A DNA stretch of 64,000 nucleotides from Branchipolynoe longqiensis (taxonomy: Eukaryota; Annelida; Polychaeta; Phyllodocida; Polynoidae). Below, one piece after another: positions 45,488 through 56,880 of this stretch. Position 1 is the first letter of the stretch; every line of letters starts with the position of its first letter. A program made the translations under genes and the position numbers. The stretch spans positions 5,875,297-5,939,296 of the forward strand of contig CM059203.1 of assembly GCA_030323885.1 (NCBI GenBank). Direction: 5' to 3'. The notes under the pieces are model-generated. The model ran no database searches. It was not told where the DNA came from and worked only from the letters and a program-made list of their open reading frames with translations.

Positions 45488-45854
45488 AATGTATATTATA
45501 ATGATCAATGTGATATATGACACCCTGACATTTATCGTACCGAACTTGGTGCAAGCCCCCCCCCCCCCCCAACAAACAAACAAACAAACAAACAAACAAA
45601 GAAAACGGGGCAAAATAAACGAAACCCTCGATTCTACAACTAGCATGGAATAATATCAAATAGATAAATAAACTAACACTTCCTCTTTATATCAATAAAT
45701 ATGCAACACAAACTCACAAGGGCCCACCTTAGACTTTTAGAGGAGGTGGTGGTTAGGGTCTGGATCAGCAGAATATACTTATCTTTAAGAAATGAAAACA
45801 AAAATTTTAAAGCAAAAGATTATGTACCTTTACCAAATAACAGAGGATTGTTTC
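45488..45854. other. Unassigned DNA
   Basis: End of an M1-like sequence, a C-run and (CAAA)n near 45560-45600, then AT-rich DNA without a recognisable gene. Confidence 0.45.
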
Positions 45855-46042
45855 TTGTTTATTTGTTGTTGCTTTACATCCTGGCAACATCTAAGGTCAT
45901 ATCAGGATGGGTACCGACTTGTGACAGTGTGCACTCATGGTGACTTTATAGTGCTGCCTCACTGGGAGACCAGGCCACCAGGACCAGGACCTGATAATGT
46001 TGATATCCGACTTAGTCACATTATCCGGACACTGAATTAAAC
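45855..46042 (-). mobile_element. SINE-A, 5'-truncated
   Basis: TTTGTTGTTGCTTTACATCC through CACATTATCCGGACACTGA; the head is missing. Confidence 0.8.
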
Positions 46043-46079
46043 CAGCTGCCCCCCTCCTGGTGCAGAGCTGATAACGTTG

Positions 46080-46310
46080 GATATTCAGTGGTTAAGAAGC
46101 TTGCCCTAGAATGGCATACTTGTTGGTTTGAATCCTGCCTAGGCAGGATGCTCCCATTTGTTGTGATATATCACAATGACATTGGTCCCATGACCAGGAT
46201 GCGCTGTATGGTTGGTTGGTTGGGTTGGGTGGTTGGGTATTGGAGTTTTACGTCCTGGCAACATCTAAGGTGATATCAGGGCGGGCTCTGTATGGTGTGT
46301 CAGTAGTTTA
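46080..46310 (+). mobile_element. SINE-D, with an inserted SINE-A fragment
   Basis: tRNA-like head with GGTTTGAATCC and the body CACAATGACATTGGTCCCAT. It is split at GCTGTATGG by a reverse SINE-A tail (46215-46287). The other copy is at 48345-48500, reverse. Confidence 0.65.
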
Positions 46311-46384
46311 AAATAAAGCCTGACGTGCACCATTAATTAGTGCTCACTGTATCAAACTGCTGCCCGACGTTACATGAGCTTTGG

Positions 46385-46713
46385 GGAGTGGGACGTAGCT
46401 CAGGCGGTAGAGTGTCCGCCTGTGAAGGTGTCGGTCATCCTATCGATCGTGCTCAGTGGACACATTTGCAGTTTGGGCTATTTTCCATTCCAACCATTGA
46501 TCCACAACTGGTTCCTCAAAGGCTGTGGTATGTGCTGTGCATATGAGGGAATGTGCATATAAAAGACCCCTTGGTGCTTATCGGAAAGAGTAGACTATGT
46601 GGCGGCAGTAGGTTTCCTCCAAAGAAATATGTCGGAATCACCATATGTTTAACGTCCAATAGCCGATGATAAAAATCAATGTGCTCTAGAGGAGTCGGTA
46701 AATAAAACAAACG
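46385..46713 (+). mobile_element. SINE-B, full length
   Basis: GGGACGTAGCTCAGGCGGTA, then GAGTGTCCGCC at the head; tail GTAAATAAAACAAACG. Confidence 0.9.
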
Positions 46714-46715
46714 TT

Positions 46716-47148
46716 TTACTTCTCAACATGTAATCTATGTATCGTGCATCATACAGCATTGACACTTGAGTCAACATAATCCACAGCCAGACAGCAATAA
46801 TTCGCATTTACATGAGCTTTGGACATAAAACCCCAATGCACCAAAATCAAACCAAGCTTTCGATGAGAACAAGTTCAAGATGTAGGTCGAACCGGAAGTA
46901 GGTATAGCTGGCGGGGGTCAGGGGTTAAAGGTGACGAAACAGACACCACGGCCCCTGGTCCCCCCTGGGCTTCACCCCTTGGGTTGACCGGACTCCCTGT
47001 GATGCATCAACCCTGACGAGCATGGCCATTAGGTACCGAAAGGAGGGGGGGGGGCGTGAGGGGCATTTACGTTTATTTGTGCCGTGGGGGAGGGGGGGGG
47101 GGTGTTGGAAATAATGGGGAACACCATGTGTGGAGTGGGACTAAAACC
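46716..47148. other. Unassigned DNA
   Basis: A C- and G-rich patch near 46910-47100 with two G-runs. No gene recognised. Confidence 0.45.
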
Positions 47149-47197
47149 AACATTGCTGCCATTCTAGGTGAGGCGACTTGGGTATTAGTCAGGGATG

Positions 47198-47539
47198 TTT
47201 GCTTGCTTGTTTGTTGTTTTATGTCCTGGCAACATCTAAGGTCATATCAGGACGGGTACCCACTTGTGACATTGCGCACTCATGGTGACTTTGATAGTGC
47301 TGCCCCACTGGGAGACCAGGCTGCCAGCACCATGAACTGATATCCCACTCAGTCACATTATCCTGACACTGAGCCAAGCAGTCCTTGCCCTATCCTAATA
47401 ATGCCGAGCACCTGGCTAGGAAGCAACAAGTATCAATTTTTAAGTCATTGTTTTGACTCGACCAGGGTTCTAACCCACGATCCCACGGTCTACCAAAACG
47501 GGAGACGGACGCTCTAATTCATTCGGCCATCCTGTCTGG
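47198..47539 (-). mobile_element. SINE-A1, full length, 13-bp target duplication
   Basis: 342 bp. The target TTAGTCAGGGATG occurs at 47185-47197 and 47540-47552. Confidence 0.93.
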
Positions 47540-47548
47540 TTAGTCAGG

Positions 47549-47770
47549 GATGAGAACAGGTCAGCCCTAGAAAGGTGGGTCATTACCCAAAAGTCAAGAA
47601 ACCGACGATCGGCGGGAAATTCTCATATATAATATTAGCAGTTCAGACCTAAAAAGGCGGTAAACCACTGATCAGTGTGAAATTTGCATATATAATATAA
47701 CGGTGATGAGAACAGGTGAGACCTAAAAAGGCAGTAAGCCACTGATCGGTGGGAAATTCTCGTCTCTGAT
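47549..47770. repeat. Diverged 65-85-bp tandem repeat, three units
   Basis: GATGAGAACAGGT, GACCTAAAAAGGC, CCACTGATC and GGGAAATTCTC recur in the same order. Confidence 0.7.
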
Positions 47771-47929
47771 TCATGTATATTAGTTTCAAGATGTAATCAA
47801 CCTACCCACACTAATGAGTGTATGTGGTATTTCACATTGGGAGGTGAGTGCAACTCACTGCACTCCTCCCCCTCTCCTCTGTGGTTTGTAAATCTAATAT
47901 GTACGATTACAAATAGCCAGCTAACACAC

Positions 47930-48140
47930 TTACATTCCCCCCAATGTGTTGCTACCTTGTCGTGGTGGGGAGGCTTGTGTGCCTCCGTGACCATGAGAGC
48001 TATACCGGTGGGGGCTAGCCCCATGGCAGGTTTAACCAAGCCGGGCAGGACTCATGCTAGAGGACAGACTAAGAGCAGCCACTGGTCCTCCAGGTTGGGG
48101 GTTGGGCGTGGGGCCAACAACCCCACCCGGGAAAAAGAAC
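47930..48140 (+). mobile_element. LINE-leader-like fragment
   Basis: CTACCTTGTCGTGGTGGGGA, GGTTTAACCAAGCCGGGCAG, CTGGTCCTCCAGGTTGGGGG and CAACAACCCCACCCGGGAAA resemble the leader before the first ORF in some animal non-LTR retrotransposons (from memory, not checked). No reverse transcriptase frame follows. Confidence 0.4.
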
Positions 48141-48247
48141 AACGTTACAGAATCACGAACATGAAACTCAAGGCCCAGGACCGGGAAAACTGGAGAGCCC
48201 TTGTTTGTGGCCTATGGCCTTCGTGGCCTATGCCCAAAGTTGGGCAG

Positions 48248-48346
48248 TATGCGACACGTTCATCTACGACACGGCTGAGGAGGTGTTTGTGTGGATGGGC
48301 GCTGACGCCACAATGGGTGAAGAAGAAGACACTTACATTACATAAA
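48248..48346 (+). other. Gelsolin-repeat-like peptide, possible exon fragment or captured sequence
   Basis: The frame beginning TGC at 48250 reads CDTFIYDTAEEVFVWMGADA and continues TMGEEEDTYIT before TAA. The pattern D-x-(F/Y)-I-x-D-T-x-x-E-V-(F/Y)-V-W-x-G is typical of gelsolin/villin repeats. An AG lies just before it and a GTGAAG donor-like site within it. It covers only about a third of a domain, and its right part overlaps sequence near a SINE-D. Confidence 0.25.
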
Positions 48347-48500
48347 CATGGCAGGTTCAACACCATACAGCGCTTCCACAGAATCCTGGTCATGGCACCA
48401 ATGTCATTGTGATATTCCAACAAATGGGAACATGGTGCCTAGCAGAGGACTCGAACCTACACATTTGTCATTCTGGGACGAGTGTCCTAACTAGTATTAA
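48345..48500 (-). mobile_element. SINE-D copy
   Basis: Reverse strand: GGTTCGAGTCC (B box), CCCATTTGTTGGAATATCAC, and AATGACATTGGTGCCATGAC, matching 46100-46210. Confidence 0.65.
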
Positions 48501-48544
48501 TCTATCTAGCACCCCCCCCCCCCCATTCGATGAAATACCTGTGT

Positions 48545-49412
48545 AGACCAGATGCGATATCCAAATCGGTAAAGCGCAGGCTTCCTGTGTGGAAGGTCGA
48601 GAATTCATAACAAGGCCGAGTCAAACCAATGACTTACAAAATGTTGATACATGTTGCTAGCTGGCCCAGCACTCAGCATTACTAGAAATAGTAGAATATG
48701 GCAAGGACTGGCCTGATTAATATCAGGATAATGTAACTCAGTGGGATATCCGTGTTTGACAAGTGTTGTGTTTGACAAGTGGTGATGGGAATATGGTACC
48801 ATGCTGTGTTTGACGAGTGGTGGAGGGAATACGTATGCAGGTATTGCAATACCTCAGAGTTTGATGCCCCTGCCCTGCAGAGTTGTAAACCACTGCCTTG
48901 TGGTACAGGTTCTTGACAGAACCGAAGGCTAAGGGAGCAAACCCTGAACAGAAAACCATGTCACTGTGGCAGCATCAAGGGCGGTTGATGTATGGAACTC
49001 CCAACATCTCCCGACCAGCCACTGCAGGGACAAATAGTTTTGCGCCTGTCTGGACATGTTCTTGCCGGTGTGAAACCTCTATTTGCTCCCCGAGAGAGTA
49101 CCGCTGGTAACTTGCAAAAGCCAGCAGCACTTCAACACTTTTGCAGGCAGCTTTCATGAAATGTAAACCTGAAGCTGAGAGACATTAAGACCGACTCATG
49201 GACGCAACTCTCACAGCAGAGAGCTAAATGGAGAGCGGCAGTCAAGTAATGAAAGCAGTCTTTGTCGCATCGCGACCGACAGCATTATGATGGGATATCC
49301 GTTCATGGTGCCAGCAGTCTGGTGTCCCAGTGGGGCAACACTATAAATGATAAAGTCGCCATGAGTTCGCACTGTCGCAAGTCGGTGCCCATCTTGATAT
49401 GACCATCCTGAT
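48545..49412 (+). mobile_element. SINE-A2 split by a Tc1/mariner-like copy
   Basis: The head and left body (48545-48752, to GTGGGATATCCG) and right body (49290-49412, from GGGATATCCGTTCATGGTGC) belong to one SINE. The two halves flank other repeat sequence. Confidence 0.75.
48833..49289 (-). mobile_element. Tc1/mariner-like short element interior, copy C
   Basis: Matches copies A (23346) and B (30574) on the opposite strand of B. Terminal inverted ends are not evident. To its left, TGTTTGACAAGTG is repeated three times. Confidence 0.72.
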
Positions 49413-49420
49413 ATCCCTCT

Positions 49421-49720
49421 TTGAACATTTATACTGCCTATCATGGATAAGTCTGAATAGACTTGTTTTCACCATTAGACAGTTTGTCGATAGAAAGCCT
49501 GAGTCTACACTTTTACCGAGCCAAGGGATTTTTAACCTCCCACACCACATAGACATGGTATGAGAGTAACTGGTCTTTGATGACGCTGTAAGTTATACAC
49601 AGCGGTGGAAATCCAAATTGGCAGAGGTAGGGCCGTGGGGGATCGAACCACCAACCTCCAGATTAGGAGTCCGACCTAGAAAAAAGTCAGACACTCTAAC
49701 CACTCTGCCACAGAGAACAC
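49421..49720 (-). mobile_element. SINE-C copy
   Basis: Reverse-strand copy from ATACTGCCTATCATGGATAA to CTCTGCCACAGAGAACACC. Confidence 0.86.
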
Positions 49721-49731
49721 CACACATAACA

Positions 49732-49835
49732 GTCCTGATATGACCTTAGATGTTGCCAGGACGTAAAACCCCAACAACAACACTTCTTAATATGACCTTA
49801 GATGTTGCCAGGATGTACAACCCCAACAACAACAA
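49732..49835 (+). mobile_element. Two tandem SINE-A tail fragments
   Basis: CTTAGATGTTGCCAGGA(C/T)G followed by CCCAACAACAACA occurs twice in succession. Confidence 0.7.
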
Positions 49836-49867
49836 ATCTAGTAAAACCCCAACAAACAAAGAAACAT

Positions 49868-50372
49868 CCGCATTGGATTGATTGATTGGTGGTTGCATTA
49901 CGCCGTGTCGGCAGCATAGGCCATATTCACAGCGAGAAATGTTTGTTTTTTGTTCAAACCACCGCTTTTACATGTAAAAGCAGACAATCAATTATGTGCC
50001 AATAGACACTCATTAAATTAGAAAGCTCACAATCATATATTTGTGGTCAAGGGAAACAAATTCCCATAGAAAAGAAAAGTTTGATTAATAATTGATAGAA
50101 TCTATTTAGTAAACTATATGAGGTGGTACAGTCCAGCTGCCCTCAAAAAGGCCTAAAATGTTTTCCTGTTTTACCTTCGTAAAAAGGTCATGCATACTGT
50201 CTGCAGCGTAGAACTGTTGGCGCAGGGCCAAAAAATCAACGCAACTTAGTCAAATGTGTTTGAGTGTCAGCGGGGACTGACACCCAATACATTCAGGGGG
50301 AGGTTCCCCCTTGAGCAGAAAAGCATTTGTAAGCATTGGAAAGATACGCTCTAACCACTCTGCTTTTCCATC
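49868..50372 (-). mobile_element. SINE-E, longest copy
   Basis: On the reverse strand a tRNA-like start (GAAAAGCAGAGTGGTTAGAG) at about 50370 leads into a body shared with 34755-35023. Confidence 0.6.
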
Positions 50373-50375
50373 CGG

Positions 50376-50777
50376 TCCAGAACCGGAAGTGGGGTGTTTA
50401 GGGTGGAGGAGGGGGTGGGTGGGTGGGGGGAACCATTATGCATGCATGATTTAACAGTCATAAATATGCAGCAGACCTGATTTAAGCAGCACTGGTGATT
50501 GGTGATATGCAATCGAGCGGCAAACAACTGCATGGTTGAGACAACAATTTCATGCAGTGCTGCCCCCTGGTGGGTTTTTTCAAACAATTAAAAAAACATC
50601 CCATGTGTTTTGCTGTTGTTGTTACATTCATTGATTAAGCTGGAGAAATTTCAATCGTGGACAATCGGTGTTCCTCATTCTGCGGTGTTCCTTGTAAGGA
50701 TAAGTGCCAGGATAGGTAGTCGTGAGTATACATTTTTAAGTCATCGCCTTGAATTAATTTATTTGAATCCCATGAAC
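50376..50777. other. Unassigned DNA with a SINE-A fragment
   Basis: GT-rich patch near 50395-50430. A reverse SINE-A piece is at 50690-50770 (GATAAGTGCCAGGATAGG). Confidence 0.5.
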
Positions 50778-51007
50778 TGAAAGTTTGTTTTATTTAACGA
50801 CACCTCTAAAGGGCATTGAGTTTTATCATCGGCTATTTGACGTCAAACAATATGGTCATTCTGACATATTTCTTTGGAGGAAAACCCGCTCCCGCCACAT
50901 AGGCTACTTTTTCTGATGAGCAGCAAGGGGTCTTTTATATGCACTTTCGCACTGACAGGACAGCACATACCACAGCCCTTGATGAACCAGTTGTGGACCA
51001 CTGGTTG
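50778..51007 (-). mobile_element. SINE-B, truncated
   Basis: From TTGTTTTATTTAACGACACC to GTTGTGGACCACTGGTTG; the tRNA-like head is missing. Confidence 0.85.
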
Positions 51008-51081
51008 CCCATGACCTGCCACATGGAAAGTTAGTCGTCAAGTCATTTGAACTTCCCGTCTCGTCGTGAGTTAACCGCGAG

Positions 51082-51364
51082 TTAAAGTTGCATAGTCCGA
51101 TGAAAACATCAAATTTTCAAAACCAAAACACTTATCTAGATTTGATTCTACAATTCTGTTTGTATTAAGCGATAATTTGCTTTAACCAACTTTTTTATAT
51201 GATAAATGGTAGAAATCTGACGCGCCGCCGAAAAAAGTTTGGATTAACCGATCGTTTGGTTTGACCGATCTTGGTTTAACGGGGTTGTACTGATTGTAGA
51301 ATCAAATATAGATAAATGTGTTAGTTTTGAAAATTTGATGCCTCATCGGACTATGCAGCTTTAA
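51082..51364. mobile_element. M1 ends flanking a Tigger-like fragment
   Basis: Both sides carry the same about 65-base M1 end in inverse orientation (TTAAAGTTGCATAGTCCGAT and its inverse). Between them is the right half of the 27.1-kb Tigger-like MITE (51150-51292, ending GGTTTAACGGGGTTGTACTG). Confidence 0.78.
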
Positions 51365-51369
51365 TGAGA

Positions 51370-51560
51370 AGTTGAGTGAGTTTCGTCCGTTGGCTATCCG
51401 TTCATGTGCATTTCATGTGCGTTTCATGTGCGTTCGTCCAGTGGCCATTGACTCGTTAGCACAACATTTTGACACATTTTAATACATTTTGATACTTATC
51501 ACCACCGGACTAGACAATTCTGTCCATTGCTCAATCCGGCGAGGTGTGAGAGCCGCTTTA
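51370..51560. mobile_element. Decayed CCGGA-word MITE remnant
   Basis: CACCACCGGACTAGACAATT and CTCAATCCGGCGAGGTGTGA match the right end of 28051-28652. CATGTGCGTTTCATGTGCGT shows internal word duplication. Confidence 0.55.
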
Positions 51561-51652
51561 TGGATTTGTACACAGCATATTCTATCGGGTATGAAATTGT
51601 AAGACCTTGTGTTAAATATCAGTCACAATAGAAACCATTAATTTTTCAGTTG

Positions 51653-51948
51653 TTTTGTTGTTGTTTTACATCCTAGCAACATCTGAGTTCAAATCAGGAT
51701 GGCTACCGACTTGTGACAGTGTGCACTCATGGCAACGTTATAGTGCGGCCCCACTGGGAAACCAGGCCACCAGCACCAGGACCTGATATCCCACTCAGTC
51801 ACATTATCCTGACACTGAGCCAACCAGTCCTTGCCCTATCTTAATAATGCCGAGCTCCTGACTAGGAAGCGACAAGTATCAATTTTTAAGTCATTGGTTT
51901 GACTCGACCAGGATTCGAATGCACAAACTCATGGGTTCGGATCTCCCG
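51653..51948 (-). mobile_element. SINE-A1, 5'-truncated, 14-bp target duplication
   Basis: TAATTTTTCAGTTG occurs at 51639-51652 and 51949-51962. The head lacks the A box. Confidence 0.92.
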
Positions 51949-51962
51949 TAATTTTTCAGTTG

Positions 51963-52400
51963 ACTTTCAGATTGTCGCAACATAATATCCATGGCAGCCT
52001 TACCAAAGTACTTCATCGATCAATTTTAATGGTTGGTTGGAGTTTTAGGTCCTGGGAACAGTTAATATCATATTAGGACGGATCATCAATTTTAATAATA
52101 CAATTTAAAGTATTGAATAAGAGTTATTAAGGATATTGTATCGTTCACTACATTAATTTAAAACTTGTCTTTCTCTCAAAATTCCATTTTCAAGATCTCG
52201 CTAGTTCTCCAGAACATTATGGTAATATCTTTTCTGTCAGTAAAAGTGATTCAGAAAAGATCGTGATGTCAAAATGGAGGTTATTACATGAGAAATATTA
52301 ATCTGTGCATTTATAATTCATTTCGTCCAAAAATTATATTTAGTATACGATTCAATGTGCTTTTCGTATTTATAAACGCATATCATTTGACAACAGTGCA
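51963..52400. other. Unassigned AT-rich DNA
   Basis: Only a SINE-tail fragment at 52033-52082 is recognisable. Confidence 0.5.
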
Positions 52401-52403
52401 CCA

Positions 52404-52733
52404 GACGGGATGGCCGAATGAGTTAGAGCGTCCGTCTCCCATGCTGCTAGATCGTGGGATCGTGGGTTGGAACCCTGGTCGAGTCAAAGCAATGACTTAA
52501 AAATTGATACTTGTCACCTCCTAGCCAGGCGCTCGGCATTATTAGGACAGGGCAAGGACTGGTGTGCTCAGTGTCAGGATAATGTGACTGAGTGGGATAC
52601 CAGGTCATGGTGCTGGCGGCCTGGTTTCCAAGTGGGACAGCACTATAAAGTCACCATGAGCGCGCACTGTCCCAAGTCGGTACCCATCCTGATATGACCT
52701 TAAATGTTGCTAGGATGTAAAACAACAACAAAC
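52404..52733 (+). mobile_element. SINE-A1, full length
   Basis: GACGGGATGGCCGAATGAG to AACAACAACAAACAAAA. Confidence 0.92.
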
Positions 52734-53170
52734 AAAACCCTACATACATTTAAAATCAAATCACGTAAGACAAAAAAGAACAAACTAATGACTAAAGCTA
52801 TTCAGCATTGAAAACAAGATCTATCATGAACTTACATCATGAAAAGAAAGAAATTCTTTCTCAATAATCAGATAATAAAAACCACATTTCATATGAACCA
52901 AGTAATAACTGCATAATGATTGAACTTATAAGCACCATTAATTTAAACCTTCATCACAGAGTATATCCCGGCAACCTTTGAGCTTAATCCCAACAGTGGA
53001 ATTAATCCAATTAATTAACAAATCTACTCCCGGTATCCGAAGGAGTGTGGATTTGATAACATTCTTACTGGTAATACTACATTCTCCGAAAACTGTGGAT
53101 TTGATTTGATTTGTTAAATGGTCGCGTTGTGAAGATCCCACCATTACTACATTGCCGGAGTGTCAGACAG
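52734..53170. other. Unassigned AT-rich DNA
   Basis: No repeat or gene recognised. Confidence 0.5.
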
Positions 53171-53180
53171 TCTCAAGGGA

Positions 53181-53640
53181 AGAGGTTATCAAGGGAGTCC
53201 AGCCAGGGATCTATCCAGGGGTCCTGTCTAGGGTTGCTATCCAGGGACCTATCCAACGGGGTTCCACATCCAGGCATCCTATCCAGGAGTTCTATCCAAT
53301 GGGCCCTATCCAGGGGCCCTACCAAAGGCCCTACCGAAGGGGTTCTATCCAGGGGTCCTATCCAAGGGATCCTATCCAGGGACCTATCCAAGGGGGTCCA
53401 TATCCAGGGTTCCTATCCAGGGCCCTATCCAAGGGGAACCATATCCAGGGTTCCTATCCAGGGACGTATCCAAGGGGTTCCATATCCAGGGTTCTTATCC
53501 AGGGTCCCTATCCAATGATCTATCCAAGGGGTCCTATCCAGGGACCCTATCCAATGACCTATCCAAGGGGTCCTATCCAGGGCCCTATCCAAGAGTCCTA
53601 TTCAGGGGTGCTATCCAGAAATCCAGATTCAGGGTTTACT
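53181..53640. repeat. Minisatellite of about 12 bp, CTATCCAGGGG type
   Basis: TATCCA(G/A)GG words dominate. Several frames are open over parts of it, giving Gly/Pro/Tyr/Gln-rich translations, but the repeat slips between frames. Confidence 0.85.
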
Positions 53641-53759
53641 GTCCAAGGGTCCGCACCCAATGTCTGGTATCCAGGATACCGAGGGATACCAGCTCAGGGA
53701 TACATTCCCAGGGATACATTCCCAGGGGTACATTCCTAGGGATACATTCCAGGGGGAAA

Positions 53760-54360
53760 CAACCCGGGGGGACCTATCTGGTGATTGAATCAGGATATGA
53801 GTATTGACCCAATTGGTGATTGCATCAGATATATGAACCATGGACCTAACTGATAATTGAATCAGGGATAGGACCAATGGGCACACCTGGTGATTGAATC
53901 AGGGATATTATCATGGACCCAATCAGTGATTGAATCAGATATAGGAGCCATGGACTCAACTGGTGATTGAATCAGGGATATGAATGAATATGGACCCGAT
54001 AAATGATTGGATCAGATCTTGGAGCCATGGGCATAACTTGGGATATTATCATGGACCCAATCGGTGATTGAATCAGGAGTATGGACCTAACTGGTGATTG
54101 AATCAGATATATGAGACATGGACCTAACTAGTGATTGAATCAGGGATAGGACCAATGGGCCCATCTCGTGATTGAATCAGGGATATGAATATGGACGCAA
54201 TCAGTGATTGAATCAGATATAGGAGCCATCGATCTAACTGGTGATTGAATCACGGAGATGAGCGTGAATCTAATTGGTGATTGAATCAAAGATACGCCCA
54301 TAGGTACATTCAATCAGGGACCTAAGGAGGACATAAATCAGAATTCCATCCATGGAGTTC
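53760..54360. repeat. About 33-36-bp minisatellite, GTGATTGAATCAG type
   Basis: (G)GTGATTGAATCAG(G)GATAT followed by an (A)TGGACC(T/C)AA spacer recurs more than ten times. Confidence 0.85.
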
Positions 54361-54399
54361 AACAATTGATCCAACTGGTGATCCACACTGCATTTGAAA

Positions 54400-55090
54400 G
54401 AGGGATCAACATTAGAATCCAATTAAGGAATCCAAATGTGGGCATCTAAGAAATGGATTAAAGAAAGAGATCCAGTCAGAGGATCCAAGTCAGGGAAACC
54501 AAATTAGGGTTCCAATCAAGGATCCAAACTCTAATCTGGGTCATGAAATCCATATAGCAGATAAGTAAGTCATGGGATCAAAAGAGTGAAACCAGGTCAC
54601 AAGCTCCAGGCGGGGATCCAAATAAGGAAATCCAATTTCAAACAGAAAACCCAAAGAGATGATCTAGTCAGGGATCCAAACACAAATCCAGATTAGGTAT
54701 CCAAGGCAGGGGATCCGAGTAAGGGATCCATGTCATGGAATCTAAGCTGTAGGATTCAAACAGTTAATCCAACCAGGAGATCCAAGCAGTGATCCAAGCA
54801 GAGATCCAAATCAATAGATCCAAATGTGGGGTACAAACACAGGATCCAAACAGAGATCCAAGCAAAGATCCAAACAGAGATCCAGAGATCCAAACAGAGA
54901 TCCAAACATAGATCCAAATCAATAAATCCAAACAGGGGTCCAAACAAAGGATCCAAGATCAAAGCAGAAATCCAAGCTGAGATCCAAATAGAGATCCAAA
55001 CAGAGATCCAAACAGTGATCCAAACAAGACAACCAAGACATTGGATTCAAACAAACGAATCCAAGTCATGGGACCCACAACAGAGATTTC
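54400..55090. repeat. Minisatellite of about 12 bp, GATCCAAACAGA type
   Basis: GATCCAA words dominate, densest at 54780-55030. They resemble the ATCCA words of the adjoining arrays. Confidence 0.85.
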
Positions 55091-55330
55091 CAAGCTGGGA
55101 GGTAACAGTACAATCTAACCAGCTCCCCCTCCACTTCCTCCTTCTCCTCGTCCAGCTCCTCCTCCTCTTCCTCCTTCTCCTCCACGTGGTGAGGGGAGCC
55201 CGTTATGGTCGGGACAGTATTGGCAGTATCAGAGCGGTATCTGTACTATCAGCAGCAGAAGCAGCACCAGCAGCAGGCGTGGTACCAGTCCACGAATGGT
55301 TCCTCAGTTCGCCACTAGATGGCGGGTGAG
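55091..55330 (+). other. CT-rich tract followed by a Gln/Ala-codon-rich stretch
   Basis: A 75-bp pyrimidine tract (55118-55190) is followed by CAGCAGCAGAAGCAGCACCA, with two open frames to about 55310-55330. A donor-like GTGAGT lies at 55324. It could be an exon but has no homology support. Confidence 0.25.
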
Positions 55331-55439
55331 TGGCGTCTTGTAGGCCGCTGGTTACTGGTTGCCGACGTGTGTCTCGGTGCTGCTGATGCCTCCAGCCGCC
55401 TGACGGGCTTCCGCTGGTTCCCGGAAGGCGTTGTAAGGG

Positions 55440-55730
55440 TGAGGGAGAGGGTGGGTGGTGTTTGTTTGGTCTGCCAGGGACCAGCGCGAGGCGGCCTGGT
55501 GGGTGGGGGAGAGGGAAGGTGGATGGTAGGGAGGAAGGGAGGGAGGAGGAGGAGGGGTGGGTCGGAGGGTGGACGAGGGCAGGGAGGGAGGGAGGGTGGG
55601 AGGGGAGGGTGGGAGAGTGGGTGAGTGGGTGGGTGGGAGGGAGAGTGGGTGAGTGGGTGGGTGAGTGGGTGGGTGGGTGGGAGGGAGGGTGGGAGAGTGG
55701 GAGGGTGGGTCGATGGCAGGGCGGGGAGAG
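55440..55730. repeat. G-rich minisatellite (GGGTGAGTGGGTGGG)
   Basis: Dense G-runs on the plus strand, with G-quadruplex potential. Confidence 0.85.
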
Positions 55731-55956
55731 AAGATTTGCTGCAGCCTTCAGCGCGACATTGCGACTGAAAACTCCCCAAGAACAAGGGACGCAGGGTCTC
55801 AAGCAGACTTGGTGTCGGGGTGGAATAGTCACCATTCGTGCGTTTGTTGGTCAGTCGAATGGCACTAGTGCCGTTCGAAGTAGCTACTAGCTAATGATGA
55901 ATTAGTGCTTGTTTAATGTTGTGTCCGCAACACAGGCGCTACTCAACATTTGTCTG

Positions 55957-56490
55957 TTGTTGTTTTACGTCCTAGCAACATGTAAGGTCATATCAGGACG
56001 GGAGGAGATGAACATGAAGATGTGTGTGGGGTGGGGTGGGAAATGGGAGGGGGTGGAGGGGGGTTTGGGCGGTTGGTAGTGGGTTGGGGAGGGAGGCCTG
56101 GATGTTGTTGTTTGCTTGAGTTTTATGTCCTGGCAACATCTAAGGTCATATCATGACGGGTACCGACTTGTGACTGTGCACACTCATGGCAAATTTATAG
56201 GGAGACCAGGCCATCAGTACCATGACTTGATATCCCACTCTGTCACATTATCCTGACACCGAGCCAACCAGTTGTTGCACTATCCTAATAATGCCGAGCG
56301 GCAGGCTAGGAAGTGACAAGTATCAATTTTATAAGTCACTGGATGGATGCGACCAGCATTTGAACTGGGGAGTTCGAATCCCAGCCGAGTCAAACCAATG
56401 ACTTATTTCAAAATCAGTCTCTCAGTGAGGAAGCACTATAAAGTCGTTATGACTGCGCTCTGTCACAAGTCGGTACCCGTCTACCCACTC
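55957..56490. mobile_element. SINE-A pieces (-, -, +)
   Basis: Reverse tail at 55957-56003, a reverse copy at 56104-56370, then a forward fragment at 56371-56490 (GAGTCAAACCAATGACTT to CAAGTCGGTACCCGTC). Confidence 0.75.
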
Positions 56491-56549
56491 AGCAATTACG
56501 TCTAGTGAGTGTTGTAAGGTGAGAAGCCTCTTCATCCATTGCTCAAATG

Positions 56550-56880
56550 GAGCGGGATGTAGCTCAGGCGATAATGTCCACCTCTGAAGGTGTCGGTCAT
56601 CCTATCGATCCTGCTCAGTGGACACATTTACAGTTTGGGCTATTTTCCTTTCCAATGAGTGGTCCACAACAGGTTCATCAAAGGCTCTGGTATGTGATGT
56701 CCTGTCTGTGGGAAAGTGCATATAAAAGACCCTTGCTTCTTATTGGAAAGAGTAGCCAATGTGGCAGCAGCAGGTTTCCTCCAAAGAAATATGTCAGAAT
56801 GACCATATTTTTTACATCCAATAGCCTATGATAAAAATCAATGTGCTCTGGAGGTGTCGTTAAATAAAACAAACTTTCCA
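56550..56880 (+). mobile_element. SINE-B, full length
   Basis: GAGCGGGATGTAGCTCAGGC at the head and GTTAAATAAAACAAACTTTCC at the tail. Confidence 0.9.

Noticed and set aside
55203..55835. Pro/Ser/His-rich minus-strand frame of 210 codons
   Set aside because: Mostly the complement of the G-rich minisatellite at 55440-55730.
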